In this document: one piece after another, positions 23,906-33,668 of the stretch
Layout: every line of letters begins with the position of its first letter
Position numbering within the stretch: the first letter of the stretch is position 1
DNA from: an uncultured Elusimicrobia bacterium
Lineage (GTDB): Bacteria; Elusimicrobiota; Elusimicrobia; Elusimicrobiales; Elusimicrobiaceae
Assembly: GCA_947306425.1 (NCBI GenBank)
Contig: CAMZGO010000001.1
Span: 1 to 64,000 of the forward strand
Length of the DNA stretch: 64,000 nucleotides
Direction: 5' to 3'
The notes under the pieces: generated by a model
What the model saw: only the letters and a program-made list of their open reading frames with translations
Told to the model about the DNA's origin: nothing
The model's database searches: none
Translations under genes and position numbers: made by a program

Positions 23906-25003
23906 ATGTCTATAATAGGTAAATATATATCAAAAAACTTCCTGACAATGTTCATCGGGGTTTTGTTTGTTTTGGTATTTGTAATATTTATGGGGCAATT
24001 TTCCAAAGTATTTTCCTATGCAATGCGGTATGGGGCAAATATGTTTTGGGTAATGTCAATGATAGTATATCTGATACCTGATATTTTAGTACTTGGTTTA
24101 CCTATTTCCTTTCAAATTGCTTTATTGATGACACTAACAAATTTATCTAAAACAGGGGAAATTTTGGCCATGCGTTCCGCCGGATTATCTTTTAAAGAAA
24201 TTACACGCCCGATTTACATTATGGCAATCTTCTTAACACTGGTAATAATTATTCTAAACGGTTTTTTAAGCCCTATGTCTTTGAGAAATTTAGATAGACA
24301 AAAAGATGAATTATCTTCAAAAATATCAAAAATTTCCCTTGAGCCGCGTACTTTTATTGATTTAGGCGACTGGGAATTATATGCCGAAGAAGCCGATAAA
24401 CACCGCCGTAATTTTACCCAAATACATTTAACCCGTAAAAACGATAATACCGCTTTAAATACCAAAATTAATGCTGCCAACGGCACTATTACCACTGAAA
24501 GTGCCGGGGTAAAAATACTTTTAAATAAAGGACAAATGCAACGCTTAGATGGAACAGAAGATAATAAAATTATAACTGCAGAATTTAAAAAATTTAACTT
24601 TTTTATTCCCCTTATACAAAAAACTAGAGAACGCCCCTTAAAACCGGCCGAACAAACCACTCCGCAGTTGTTTAGTAATTTGTTTAAAGGTAACTATACG
24701 GAAAGTGATTTGGGGGATTTAAAATCGCAACCCGGAACACGTTTATCTTGGGCCTTTGCACCTTTAATCTTTTTCTTTTTGACTTGTCCCGTTGCTTTTA
24801 TTAAAGGGAAAAGCGCTAACAGGGCTACTGCGATGGTTATGAGTTTACTTTTCATTTCAATATACTTTGGTTTACTAACGATATTACGAAATGTATCAGT
24901 AAAAACACCGAATATTTGGGCAGCTTTATTCCTTCCTTTACTTACACCTTTGCTTGGTTTTGTGATAGGAAAAATTCTATGGCAAAAGAGGTTAAAACAC
25001 TAA
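23906..25003 (+). CDS. lptF: LptF/LptG-type lipopolysaccharide export permease
   Basis: Inner-membrane permease subunit of the LPS transporter, 365 aa. The layout is typical of YjgP/YjgQ: transmembrane helices in the first ~120 residues, a periplasmic domain of ~150 residues, and three helices at the C-terminus. The N-terminal IGKYISKNFLTMF and the motif EILAMRSAGLSFKEI fit LptF/G. The second permease follows with a 1-nt overlap, as in most didermic bacteria. Which is LptF and which LptG is assigned by order only. It looks leaderless. Confidence 0.9.
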   Translation: MSIIGKYISKNFLTMFIGVLFVLVFVIFMGQFSKVFSYAMRYGANMFWVMSMIVYLIPDILVLGLPISFQIALLMTLTNLSKTGEILAMRSAGLSFKEITRPIYIMAIFLTLVIIILNGFLSPMSLRNLDRQKDELSSKISKISLEPRTFIDLGDWELYAEEADKHRRNFTQIHLTRKNDNTALNTKINAANGTITTESAGVKILLNKGQMQRLDGTEDNKIITAEFKKFNFFIPLIQKTRERPLKPAEQTTPQLFSNLFKGNYTESDLGDLKSQPGTRLSWAFAPLIFFFLTCPVAFIKGKSANRATAMVMSLLFISIYFGLLTILRNVSVKTPNIWAALFLPLLTPLLGFVIGKILWQKRLKH

Positions 25004-26088
25004 TGTCAATAATCTCAAAATATATAGCACGTAAATTTTGGGGGCCGTTTTTATTCATTTTATGTATTTTTTGCCTGCTTGTTTTTTTAAGCGATACCAT
25101 TGAAAAAATACGTTGGATAAATTCTTATAGTACCACCTTACGTATGGTATTAAAATATTCCATTTTTACTATGCCTGCCTGGGTAGTACAGATGTTACCG
25201 ATTGCTTGCCTGCTAAGTGCAATACTTGTTATTACGGATATGATTTCCTCGGGGGAATGGACTGCTTGTCTAGCCGGCGGTTTTACCGTAAGACAAATAT
25301 TTAAACCGTTACTTATATGTATTGCTTTTGTTGCTTTATGCGGTTTTGCCGTACAAGAATTTATTGTACCGGATTTAAGTAAAAGCGCGGAACTCATTTT
25401 CCAACGCAAAATAAAAGGGGATAAAAATTGGTATTTTAATGTACAAAACGATGTTACTTTACGCCTTGATGACAAACGCATATTATTTGCCAAACAAGTT
25501 AAAGCAGATGCCGGCATAATGGAAGGTATGTTCATTGATATTTACAGCAAGGACCTTGCCTTAATAAAACAAATACAGGCAAAGCGTTTTGTTTGGGATG
25601 ATTTGCAAAAACTTTGGGTTTTTGAGGACGGCATTATAAGAAATTTCGGCAAAGAAGCTAAAGTAACAGAAGAACCTTTTAAAAAATTATTATCTGATTA
25701 TACGGTTGCCCCTTCCGAAATTGCTATGGGTAAAACAGATGCAAATTTTCTAAGTATACGTGAAATTATAAGGCGTATAAAATTTTTGGAACAAAGCGGC
25801 TTAAAAATAACACAAGAACATACTTTCTTACAAACAAAACTGGCCGCGCCTTTTGTAACCATTATAGTATGTTTACTTGGTATGCCGCTTGCAATTGCTT
25901 TAAAACGCTCATCAAAAATGCTAAATATAGTGGCTGCAATAGCAATAGGTTTTTCTTTTTGGTGGCTTGTATCGGTATTATCTTCCGCAGGGCAAAGCGG
26001 CATGTTGCCGGCTTGGCTGGCTGCCTGGGGCCCTGTAGTAGTTTTTGCTGCAGTTATTTATTTTGAATTCAAAAAACTTCGTATATAG
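25003..26088 (+). CDS. lptG: LptF/LptG-type lipopolysaccharide export permease
   Basis: Partner permease, 361 aa, same architecture. It begins MSIISKYIARKFWGPF; near residue 80 GEWTACLAGGFTVRQIF corresponds to the coupling helix that contacts the LptB ATPase. ATG 25003 overlaps the lptF stop (TAATG) and has AAAGAGG about 12 nt upstream; the longer frame to 24916 lies within lptF. LptB, A and C are not in the window. A class A penicillin-binding protein follows, keeping envelope genes together. Confidence 0.9.
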   Translation: MSIISKYIARKFWGPFLFILCIFCLLVFLSDTIEKIRWINSYSTTLRMVLKYSIFTMPAWVVQMLPIACLLSAILVITDMISSGEWTACLAGGFTVRQIFKPLLICIAFVALCGFAVQEFIVPDLSKSAELIFQRKIKGDKNWYFNVQNDVTLRLDDKRILFAKQVKADAGIMEGMFIDIYSKDLALIKQIQAKRFVWDDLQKLWVFEDGIIRNFGKEAKVTEEPFKKLLSDYTVAPSEIAMGKTDANFLSIREIIRRIKFLEQSGLKITQEHTFLQTKLAAPFVTIIVCLLGMPLAIALKRSSKMLNIVAAIAIGFSFWWLVSVLSSAGQSGMLPAWLAAWGPVVVFAAVIYFEFKKLRI

Positions 26089-26103
26089 TAACTCTTAAAT
26101 TGC

Positions 26104-26109
26104 TATAAT
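26104..26109 (+). promoter_or_regulatory. -10 box of the class A PBP gene, leaderless layout
   Basis: TATAAT followed by 6 nt and then the GTG start at 26116, which is the predicted +1. Confidence 0.55.
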
Positions 26110-26115
26110 TTATAT

Positions 26116-28257
26116 GTGCTTAAAGGTATATTAAGAACATTAAAGACTAAGACATTTATACTCCTTTTCTTGGGGGTAAGTTTTGTATTTATCTTACTTG
26201 CGGCAGGATTTACTTATTATATAGTTTCCGGTATACCGCCGGTCTATGAACTTGAGGACTATTCCCCGTCACTTACAACCAAAGTATTTGATAAAAATAA
26301 TAATTTAATTTATGAATTTTCTGTAGAAAAACGCCAACTTGTTCCGCTCGAAGAAATACCCGTTGATATTCAAAACGCAGTTATCGCCATGGAGGACAGG
26401 GAATTTTTTAATCACAGCGGATTTTCAGTTAAAGGCATTGTGCGCGCATTAATGAGTGATATTTTAACAGGAAAGGCAGCGCAAGGCGGTTCTACTTTGA
26501 CACAACAGCTTTCACGCGGTGTTTTTCTGAGTAAAGAAAAAAAGCTAGTCCGCAAAATAAGGGAAATATTTTTGGCAGTTCAAATTGAGCATGCTTTCAG
26601 TAAACAGGAAATTTTACAATTATACTTAAACGAAATTTATTTAGGAGAAGGCGCCTACGGAGTAAAAACCGCCGCAAAACGTTATTTTGATAAGGACTTA
26701 CAGGACCTTACCCTAGGCGAAAGTGCCATGCTTATCGGCGTTATACCTTTACCAAGCCGGTATAACCCGTTTTCTAATCCGGAACAAGCAAAAAACCGCC
26801 GCGCCTTAGTGCTAAACTCCATGCTTGAAATGGGGTTCATTACACCTAAAGAAGCAGAAATTGCAAAAGCCGAACCATTACCTACTAAAAAAAGTTCCGC
26901 TTCCAAACCCGGCCTTTACTTTATTGAACATATCCGCCGTTTACTAGAGCCAAAATACGGTTTTGATACTTTTTGGAAAGGCGGGCTTAATATTTATACA
27001 ACAATAGATATTGAAAAACAAGCCATTGCGGAAAAAATAATGGATGAAAAACTCCACGAATATGATAAGAAAATTATGGAAAATCTCGGTATAGAACTTG
27101 TGGATGAAAATATTGCCAAAGAAGACGGCCTTGAAGAAAATGAGGAAACAACCGAAGGGCAAAAAGAGCCCAAAGAACAACCTGATTACCCTAAATTACA
27201 AGGGGCCTTTTATATGCGCGATGTTAAAACAGGCGCAATACGTATAATGGTAGGCGGCAGGAATTATGAAGAATCACGCTTCAACCGCGTAACACAGGCA
27301 AAACGCCAACCCGGGTCTTCCTTCAAACCTTATGTATGGATGGCAGCTTTGGAAAAGGGTTATACTCCAACCTCCGTAGTGCGGGATTTAGATATGGTCT
27401 TTTACTTTGACGGCAATAATTGGCGTATGTTTGACGAAGCAAAGGACCAATACTCCTTGGCGCTTGCTTCCCAATCTTTTATGTATACTAAAGATTTTGA
27501 TGTTTGGGCCCCTAAAAACTTTGGCGGCGGTTCTTCAGGTCTAAGCACGTTAAGGCGGGCTTTGGAACTGTCAAAAAATCTAGTGGCAATTAATTTGATA
27601 GACGCTGTTACACCCAAAAAAGTTATTGATGTTGCACGGCGTGCCGGCATAAAGGGCAGTCTGCCTAATGCACCGGCTTTGGCCCTTGGTTCAGCAGTAG
27701 TTACTTTAGAAGAACATCTTAATGCTTTAAGCACTTTTGCTAATAAAGGTATACAAATAGATGATTATGCCATAGAACGTGTTGAAGACCAAAACGGACG
27801 TGTTTTAGAACAACATATCCCTTTTGAAAAACAGGCTTTTACACCGCAAGATGCTTATCTTTTAATTAATATGATGAAAGGTGTTGTCGCCCGCGGAACG
27901 GGCGGTGCAGCACGTGCTTTAAAACGCCCGATAGCAGGTAAAACGGGCACTTCCCAAAACCATCGTGATATGTGGTTTATCGGTATGACGCCTACTTATG
28001 CTGCAGGTGCTTGGATGGGTTATGATGATGACACATCTCAAGAAAGCGGCAAGTGGACAGGCGGCGGCACTGTAGCACCGTGGTGGACCTCTATTATGCA
28101 AGAAGTATTAAAAGATGAGCCTGTGGAAGATTTCCCTGTACCTGATGGAATAGAATTTGTCTTTGTTAATACCGAAACAGGCAAACTTGCCTTACCTGCA
28201 GACCGCAATAAATTTTTGGAAGCCTTTAAAAAAGGTACTGCCCCAAGTTCGTTTTAA
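26116..28257 (+). CDS. Class A penicillin-binding protein (PBP1A type)
   Basis: Bifunctional peptidoglycan synthase, 713 aa. One N-terminal transmembrane helix (about 15-37). The GT51 glycosyltransferase has catalytic EDREFFNHSG (93-102) and QGGSTLTQQL (123-132). The transpeptidase has SSFK (401-404, Ser401 nucleophile), SKN (486-488) and KTGT (609-612). An acidic insert at about 330-358 separates the domains. The start is GTG 26116, exactly at the predicted +1 of a TATAAT promoter, so the mRNA would be leaderless. It is downstream of the LPS permease pair. Confidence 0.95.
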   Translation: MLKGILRTLKTKTFILLFLGVSFVFILLAAGFTYYIVSGIPPVYELEDYSPSLTTKVFDKNNNLIYEFSVEKRQLVPLEEIPVDIQNAVIAMEDREFFNHSGFSVKGIVRALMSDILTGKAAQGGSTLTQQLSRGVFLSKEKKLVRKIREIFLAVQIEHAFSKQEILQLYLNEIYLGEGAYGVKTAAKRYFDKDLQDLTLGESAMLIGVIPLPSRYNPFSNPEQAKNRRALVLNSMLEMGFITPKEAEIAKAEPLPTKKSSASKPGLYFIEHIRRLLEPKYGFDTFWKGGLNIYTTIDIEKQAIAEKIMDEKLHEYDKKIMENLGIELVDENIAKEDGLEENEETTEGQKEPKEQPDYPKLQGAFYMRDVKTGAIRIMVGGRNYEESRFNRVTQAKRQPGSSFKPYVWMAALEKGYTPTSVVRDLDMVFYFDGNNWRMFDEAKDQYSLALASQSFMYTKDFDVWAPKNFGGGSSGLSTLRRALELSKNLVAINLIDAVTPKKVIDVARRAGIKGSLPNAPALALGSAVVTLEEHLNALSTFANKGIQIDDYAIERVEDQNGRVLEQHIPFEKQAFTPQDAYLLINMMKGVVARGTGGAARALKRPIAGKTGTSQNHRDMWFIGMTPTYAAGAWMGYDDDTSQESGKWTGGGTVAPWWTSIMQEVLKDEPVEDFPVPDGIEFVFVNTETGKLALPADRNKFLEAFKKGTAPSSF

Positions 28258-28281
28258 AATTGTATATACAAAATATTGCCT

Positions 28282-28319
28282 AGGTCTTTTGGACCATATA
28301 AAATAGGTCCAAAGGACCT
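28282..28319. repeat. 14-bp inverted repeat upstream of the exported orphan
   Basis: AGGTCTTTTGGACC and GGTCCAAAGGACCT form a stem with one G-U pair and a 10-nt loop. No T run follows on either strand, so it is not a simple terminator; it could be an operator or RNA structure for the gene at 28374. Confidence 0.7.
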
Positions 28320-28373
28320 TGTACGTAAAAAATATAAATGCGAAAATATAATATATAAATAAATGAGGTAAAA

Positions 28374-29876
28374 ATGAAAATTACAATTTTAAATTTTAAA
28401 AGATGTATTTGTCTTTTACTTAGTCTTTTCCTGTTTACGTTAAATATCCAATTATTTGCACAAGAAATTAGACCTGCGTCCAACATAATATCCCAACAAG
28501 AAATTGAGGAATTGACCGACTTTTCAAAAAGAATTACCGCAGAGTATAATAAAACATTAAACAGCATAAAGTTTGATGCGAACTGGGTTAATAAAGACCC
28601 AAGAAAATCTGTAGTGAAAATAAATACGCCCTATTATTGTGAAGATATTTTTAAAAGTTCCTACGAAACATACCAAAAACAGATTAATAATTTAGATGAA
28701 TTATTGTACACATTTCATAACAGAATGCGTAAAACTTACGCAAAATATCTGGAATCTTTACCGGAAGGAACTTATTTAAAGAAAGTAACTGCTAACTACA
28801 TAAATGAAAAAATGAATTCTTTATTTGCGACACAAAAACGCTATATGGACAATTTAATTTCTATAAGTGACCTTATTAAAGAGCAACCGGAAATAATAGA
28901 TATGACGCCCTTTATAAAAAGACAATATGCAGATGAAACAACAAAATATGAAATTTTAGAAAAATTTTATAAAAAGGACTCCCGTATAAGAAATTCTTAT
29001 TTACAAGATTTGGCAGAACACCAAACTGCTTTCCAAGAAGCATTTTCCTATGATATGGAAAAACTAATCAGACAATTAAAACAGGCCGAAAGTTCTTTTT
29101 CAACAGAAGCGGTAGAATTCTTTTCCAAAAAATCACCTAAACCGACAGAAATATTTGAATATCTAAACAGACGTTTGCCGGAAGATCAAAAGGCACTTTT
29201 ATTTGCATTAAAAACCTCTGATGAAGGATTGACGATACAACACTTGATTCCTTATGCCCGATATTATTTGAAAAAGGTAAACAGAAGATTATGGAAAAGC
29301 GATAAATTTTCAGCAGAAAATATTGCTAAAATAATACGCGGAATGAAAATGGCGGAACGAACAAAATTTATTGATAATCTTTTAGATTTCCCCCCTGAAA
29401 CATTAGCAACAAGGCAAGAAGTTAAACAATTGGAAAAATCCGTAGGTAAAAAACTTATAGACAGGGGAAGCATTAAATTAACCGGAACTTTCATGGCGAT
29501 AGGTTCTTTATTTGTCGCTATGACTATTACTGAAATAGCTGCAGATAATAATTTCTTTAATAATACTTACGGGTACATGGCAGATATTAAAAATAAAATA
29601 AATGAAGGACAACCAATTCCCTTACAACAATTACTTGATTACCATATTAACGATAGAACAGCTGCCGAATTGGCAAAAAACCCTTTGGCTATACTTGAAG
29701 TATTAGAAATAGCAATAACGGCTGATGAATATCTTGATAGTTTAGGTATTGAAGACAATACCGACATTCCCTTTATTAATCAGGAACAAAAACAAGAACA
29801 AATAAACAATGTTCTCAATAAATATCTTAAGAAAGTAAACCTCAATAAAATCACTGCCGCTACAGGTATACTATAA
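28374..29876 (+). CDS. Exported protein of unknown function
   Basis: 500 aa, not recognised. A signal peptide or anchor covers about residues 1-29 (LLLSLFLFTLNIQLFAQE). The body is Lys/Glu-rich and mostly helical, with long stretches likely to be coiled coil. One hydrophobic segment (GTFMAIGSLFVAMTITEIAA, about 380-400) could be a membrane helix, leaving about 100 residues after it. TGAGG lies 7 nt before the ATG. It is monocistronic, framed by an inverted repeat and a terminator. Low motif content argues against an enzyme, but that is only an impression. Confidence 0.75.
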   Translation: MKITILNFKRCICLLLSLFLFTLNIQLFAQEIRPASNIISQQEIEELTDFSKRITAEYNKTLNSIKFDANWVNKDPRKSVVKINTPYYCEDIFKSSYETYQKQINNLDELLYTFHNRMRKTYAKYLESLPEGTYLKKVTANYINEKMNSLFATQKRYMDNLISISDLIKEQPEIIDMTPFIKRQYADETTKYEILEKFYKKDSRIRNSYLQDLAEHQTAFQEAFSYDMEKLIRQLKQAESSFSTEAVEFFSKKSPKPTEIFEYLNRRLPEDQKALLFALKTSDEGLTIQHLIPYARYYLKKVNRRLWKSDKFSAENIAKIIRGMKMAERTKFIDNLLDFPPETLATRQEVKQLEKSVGKKLIDRGSIKLTGTFMAIGSLFVAMTITEIAADNNFFNNTYGYMADIKNKINEGQPIPLQQLLDYHINDRTAAELAKNPLAILEVLEIAITADEYLDSLGIEDNTDIPFINQEQKQEQINNVLNKYLKKVNLNKITAATGIL

Positions 29877-29884
29877 CAATATAA

Positions 29885-29926
29885 TAAAAACCCCTCTTAA
29901 AATAAAATTCAAGAGGGGTTTTTTAT
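29885..29926. terminator. Bidirectional terminator between the exported orphan and smc
   Basis: CCCCTCTT (29891-29898) and AAGAGGGG (29911-29918) with A runs left and T runs right; serves both convergent genes. Confidence 0.9.
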
Positions 29927-29939
29927 TTATAAATAGTAA

Positions 29940-32900
29940 CTAAGCAACAAGTTGGTCAATCTTTTCTTCTTGCTCTTTCAAATTTAGGGAGAGGACTTTG
30001 GAAACACCCTTTTCTTCCATCGTTATACCATAAAGCATTTGGGCAGCGGACATTGTCGTCTTATTATGTGTTACGACAATAAACTGTGTATTAGCGGAAA
30101 ATTCTTTAATTACATCAACATATCTACCTACATTGGCTTCATCCAAGGGGGCATCGGCTTCGTCTAAGATACAGAACGGTGAAGGTTTATGCATAAAAAA
30201 GGCAAATAACAGCGCCAAAGCAGCAAAAGCTTTTTCCCCGCCGGATAATACCGCTATGCTTAACAATTTTTTGCCCGGCGGCTGGGCAGTTATTTCAATG
30301 CCCGTTTCAAGCAAATTATTGGGGTCCGTCAAAGTAAGTTCCGCTTCCCCGCCGAGGGAAAGTTTCTTATAAATTTCTTTATAAAAAGTTCTTACCTGTT
30401 CAAAAGTATATTTAAAATTCTCACGGGTAGTAGCATTAATTTTTGTTATGGCCGCCTTTAAATCACGCTTTGCATTTTGAAGGTCCTCTATTTGTTTGGT
30501 TAAGAAATCATTCCTTTCTTTTAAGGCATCATATTCTTCAGGCGCGGTCATATTTACTGCACCCATACTTTCAATGCGGTGGCGCATCATTTTTACACGT
30601 TCAAGGTCAACCTTCTTTTCCCCCCATTTCATTTGGGCTTCTTCTTGGGTTATATTCCAACTTTCAAGCAAAGTATTAATAATGGCGGTTTTCTGGCGGC
30701 GGTGATTGGTCAAAGTATTTTCCAAATCATGTGCTTTTACCGTCAACTCATTAACATGTGTTTTATTTTTGTTTAAGGCGGAATTTTTATTATCAAATTC
30801 AAGTTTAAGGGCAGTAAGGCCCTCTTTCATTTTGGCTTCCGCAAGTTCCAAAGCGGCTAAAGCATCACGTTGGGCAGTAAGTTTCGCTTGCGAGGTTAAT
30901 TTTTCCTCTTCCAAAGCCTTCATGCGCTCTTCTGCTTTAAGCATTTGCTCTTGGCGTTTCTTTTCCTGTTCGGCCAAATTTTGCTGCTCGCTTGAAGAAG
31001 TTTTTAAATCAAGTTCAATATTGTTTTTCTTTAATTTTACTTCGTATAAAGCAGAATTAGCACGTTCAATTTCAATTTTTAAATTGGCGGCTTCCGTTTC
31101 AAGTTCAGTACGTTTTTGACGCGTAAGTTCTGACTCTTTTTTAGCTTCTTCTTGTTTTACCCTAAAAATTTTAAGTTCTTCTTTTGATTTGTTTATTTTT
31201 TGTTTGCGCACTTCTAAATTTTGTAAAAGTTCTTCTTTATTTTTATTAATTTGCGCTTGCGCGGCCTCAATTTCCTGTTTATTTCTTTGACGAACAGTTA
31301 AATTATTTTTTGCCGTATTTAAAGCAAGTAAAACATCTTGAATTTTGGCGGAATTATTTTTAATCTCCTGCTCTTTTAAGGAAATTTCTTCCATATTTTT
31401 GATTATTTTTTGGGAAGTTTCTTCCTGTTCCTTGGTTTTTTGTTTTAAATTCTGCTTGGCAGATTCTTCCTCGGCCCAAAAACTTTCCAAGGTTTTGACT
31501 TCCTTTTCCCCACCTGAAAGCCAAAAACTGCCGGCTACTTCACTGCCGTCTAAAGCATAGCCGGAGCATAAATAATCAAGCAAAGCGGAAAGTTCCGGTT
31601 CACACTCAATCAAGGAACGTAAATTTTGTGCACCGCCGAATAAAGAACTTTCGCCTTGTACTTTAGGCACTTTATTTAAAATTAAAAATCTGCCGCGCGC
31701 ACCGCCTTTTTGTTTTAAAATACCGATAGCCTTTTGGGCGGTTTCAAGGTCAGGGCATATTAAAGAATCTAAAAACTTGCCCAAAGTTTCTTCAACGGTT
31801 AAATTATATTCTTTTTTAAATTTGATGTTTTTACGCAAAGTACCCATTATGCCGGCAATTTTATTTTCTTCAACAATTTTGGCGCCAAGCCAATAAGGGT
31901 CCTTTTTTCCTTGCATTTCAATCATCTGCATTTTAGTTTTTAAAGAAGCAATTTCTGCTTGCAAAGTACTCAAGGTTTTATTCAATTCCTGCCTTTGGTT
32001 TTCCAAATCACGTTTTGATCCTTCAAGTTCCTGCCCACGTTGTTTTAAAGTATTTAATTCTTGTTCCTTTTGGGTAACGGAATTTTGTAAATTTGCAATT
32101 TCGCTGTCAATAGTCTGGGCGCGTTCTTTTTGTGTTTCCAAATTGCGCTGTAAAGTAATTAAATTGTTGTTTTCGTGGGAAATGGCACTCTCTTCCAAAG
32201 CGATTTTGCCGCTCAATTCCATTTCCTCCTGCGCCAAAGTTAAGATTTTGGAACTTACATTTTCCATCTGCTCCTGTATAATTCTTAATTGTTCCTCATT
32301 TTGCTTTACCTGCAAATATTTCTGATTATATTTTTCCTGCAAAGGAACAAGGGCTTCATTGGCTTGAGTTAACTGTTGCTGTAAATTTTGCAAAGCAGGT
32401 GTAAGTTCCAGCAAACGCTTTTTACTTAAATCTTCTTCCGCTTTGGAACTTTGTAATTGTAAAGTGAGTTCGCCGGTTAGATTTTGGCAATTTTGCACCA
32501 CACCCTCAAGCAAACCGATTTGATATTTAGCAGCAGAAATTTTTTCATTAAAATCCTGATATTCCTTTTGTTTATGTGTTAAATTTAAATCCAATGCGGC
32601 AGCCTCCCCTTCAAGTGCCGAAATGGTGGTTTGAACATCTTGCATTTCTTTTAAAATCGGTTCTAATGTTAATGAGGTTTCATTTATTTGTTTATCGTGG
32701 CTTTTAATATTCTCAAGTGCCAAAGCAATTTCACTTTCCTTTAACTCTTCTCTATATTTTTGATATAAACGTGCTTTTCTTGCTTCGCTATCCAATTTTT
32801 TAATTTGTTCGGCAATCAAGGCCAAAGTATCACTAAGACGGGCAATATCTATATCAACGTGTTCAAGTTTTCTTATTGCTTCATCACGTTTTGATTTATA

Positions 32901-33410
32901 CTTAGAAACACCTGCAACTTCTTCAAACATTTCCCTTCTTTCAAGCGGGCCTGCACTCTCAAGCAAACGGCTGATTGAACCTTGGTCGATTATAGCGTAA
33001 CCCTCACCGCCTATGCCGGTGTCTAAGAACATTTCACGAATATCTTTTAAACGGCATTGAACACGGTTTAAATAATACTCGCTCTCCCCGGAGCGGTAGA
33101 TTTTGCGGGAAACAGTTACTTCTGAAAAGTCAATAGGTAATTCGCGTTTGGAATTGTCAAAAATCATATTGACTTGCGCCATATTTTGCGGAGGTCTTTG
33201 CTTTGTACCGTTAAATATTATGTCTATCATGGACCCTGACCTTAAAGATTTCCAAGACATCTCGCCAATGGCCCAGCGTACGGAATCAATAACATTTGAT
33301 TTACCGCACCCGTTTGGACCAACGATACAAGAAACACCCGGTTCAAAATTAAGGCGGACTTTGTCAGCAAATGATTTGAAGCCAATAATCTCCAACGCTT
33401 TTAAGTACAT
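29940..33410 (-). CDS. smc: Chromosome segregation protein SMC
   Basis: Condensin ATPase, 1156 aa. Walker A GPNGCGKSN (31-39) is in the N-terminal head. Long heptad-rich coiled coils flank a hinge near residues 520-640. The C-terminal head carries LSGGEKAFAALALLF and the Walker B CILDEADAPLDEANV. ATG 33410 is chosen over 33425 because the family starts at YLKALEIIGFKSF and a TATCAT lies 6 nt upstream; no ribosome binding site is seen. ScpA/ScpB are not in the window. Confidence 0.97.
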   Translation of the reverse strand: MYLKALEIIGFKSFADKVRLNFEPGVSCIVGPNGCGKSNVIDSVRWAIGEMSWKSLRSGSMIDIIFNGTKQRPPQNMAQVNMIFDNSKRELPIDFSEVTVSRKIYRSGESEYYLNRVQCRLKDIREMFLDTGIGGEGYAIIDQGSISRLLESAGPLERREMFEEVAGVSKYKSKRDEAIRKLEHVDIDIARLSDTLALIAEQIKKLDSEARKARLYQKYREELKESEIALALENIKSHDKQINETSLTLEPILKEMQDVQTTISALEGEAAALDLNLTHKQKEYQDFNEKISAAKYQIGLLEGVVQNCQNLTGELTLQLQSSKAEEDLSKKRLLELTPALQNLQQQLTQANEALVPLQEKYNQKYLQVKQNEEQLRIIQEQMENVSSKILTLAQEEMELSGKIALEESAISHENNNLITLQRNLETQKERAQTIDSEIANLQNSVTQKEQELNTLKQRGQELEGSKRDLENQRQELNKTLSTLQAEIASLKTKMQMIEMQGKKDPYWLGAKIVEENKIAGIMGTLRKNIKFKKEYNLTVEETLGKFLDSLICPDLETAQKAIGILKQKGGARGRFLILNKVPKVQGESSLFGGAQNLRSLIECEPELSALLDYLCSGYALDGSEVAGSFWLSGGEKEVKTLESFWAEEESAKQNLKQKTKEQEETSQKIIKNMEEISLKEQEIKNNSAKIQDVLLALNTAKNNLTVRQRNKQEIEAAQAQINKNKEELLQNLEVRKQKINKSKEELKIFRVKQEEAKKESELTRQKRTELETEAANLKIEIERANSALYEVKLKKNNIELDLKTSSSEQQNLAEQEKKRQEQMLKAEERMKALEEEKLTSQAKLTAQRDALAALELAEAKMKEGLTALKLEFDNKNSALNKNKTHVNELTVKAHDLENTLTNHRRQKTAIINTLLESWNITQEEAQMKWGEKKVDLERVKMMRHRIESMGAVNMTAPEEYDALKERNDFLTKQIEDLQNAKRDLKAAITKINATTRENFKYTFEQVRTFYKEIYKKLSLGGEAELTLTDPNNLLETGIEITAQPPGKKLLSIAVLSGGEKAFAALALLFAFFMHKPSPFCILDEADAPLDEANVGRYVDVIKEFSANTQFIVVTHNKTTMSAAQMLYGITMEEKGVSKVLSLNLKEQEEKIDQLVA

Positions 33411-33416
33411 AAATAT

Positions 33417-33422
33417 ATGATA
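33417..33422 (-). promoter_or_regulatory. -10 box of smc, leaderless layout
   Basis: TATCAT on the minus strand, six bases, then the smc ATG at 33410. Confidence 0.55.
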
Positions 33423-33612
33423 CAAAATTTAGCGCATCTATTGAATAAGTAAAATTTTACGAACTAATGTTCCGCATATTGCACACTAACTTGTACGAAC
33501 CATGCCACAGCCGTAAATTCTAATGATTTGGCTAATAAAGTTCTTTTAAATTTAGGCGGTCGAATTGTAGACCAAACGAACTCTTACACATATTATTGCC
33601 TGCCTCATTTCT

Positions 33613-33645
33613 AAAAAAACTACCGCCGATTTCGTACCGGCGGTA
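33613..33645 (-). terminator. Terminator after the DUF296 gene
   Basis: TACCGCCG/CGGCGGTA stem followed on the minus strand by seven T; ends the M42-transketolase-DUF296 operon. Confidence 0.85.
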
Positions 33646-33668
33646 AATTTTTTCTAACAATTTTAAAA

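Noticed and set aside
28280-28567. 95-codon minus-strand ORF
   Set aside because: Antisense to the start of the exported orphan and spanning the inverted repeat; no ribosome site, no family resemblance.
30133-31560. Several plus-strand ORFs of 60-137 codons
   Set aside because: Antisense shadows of the coiled-coil region of smc.
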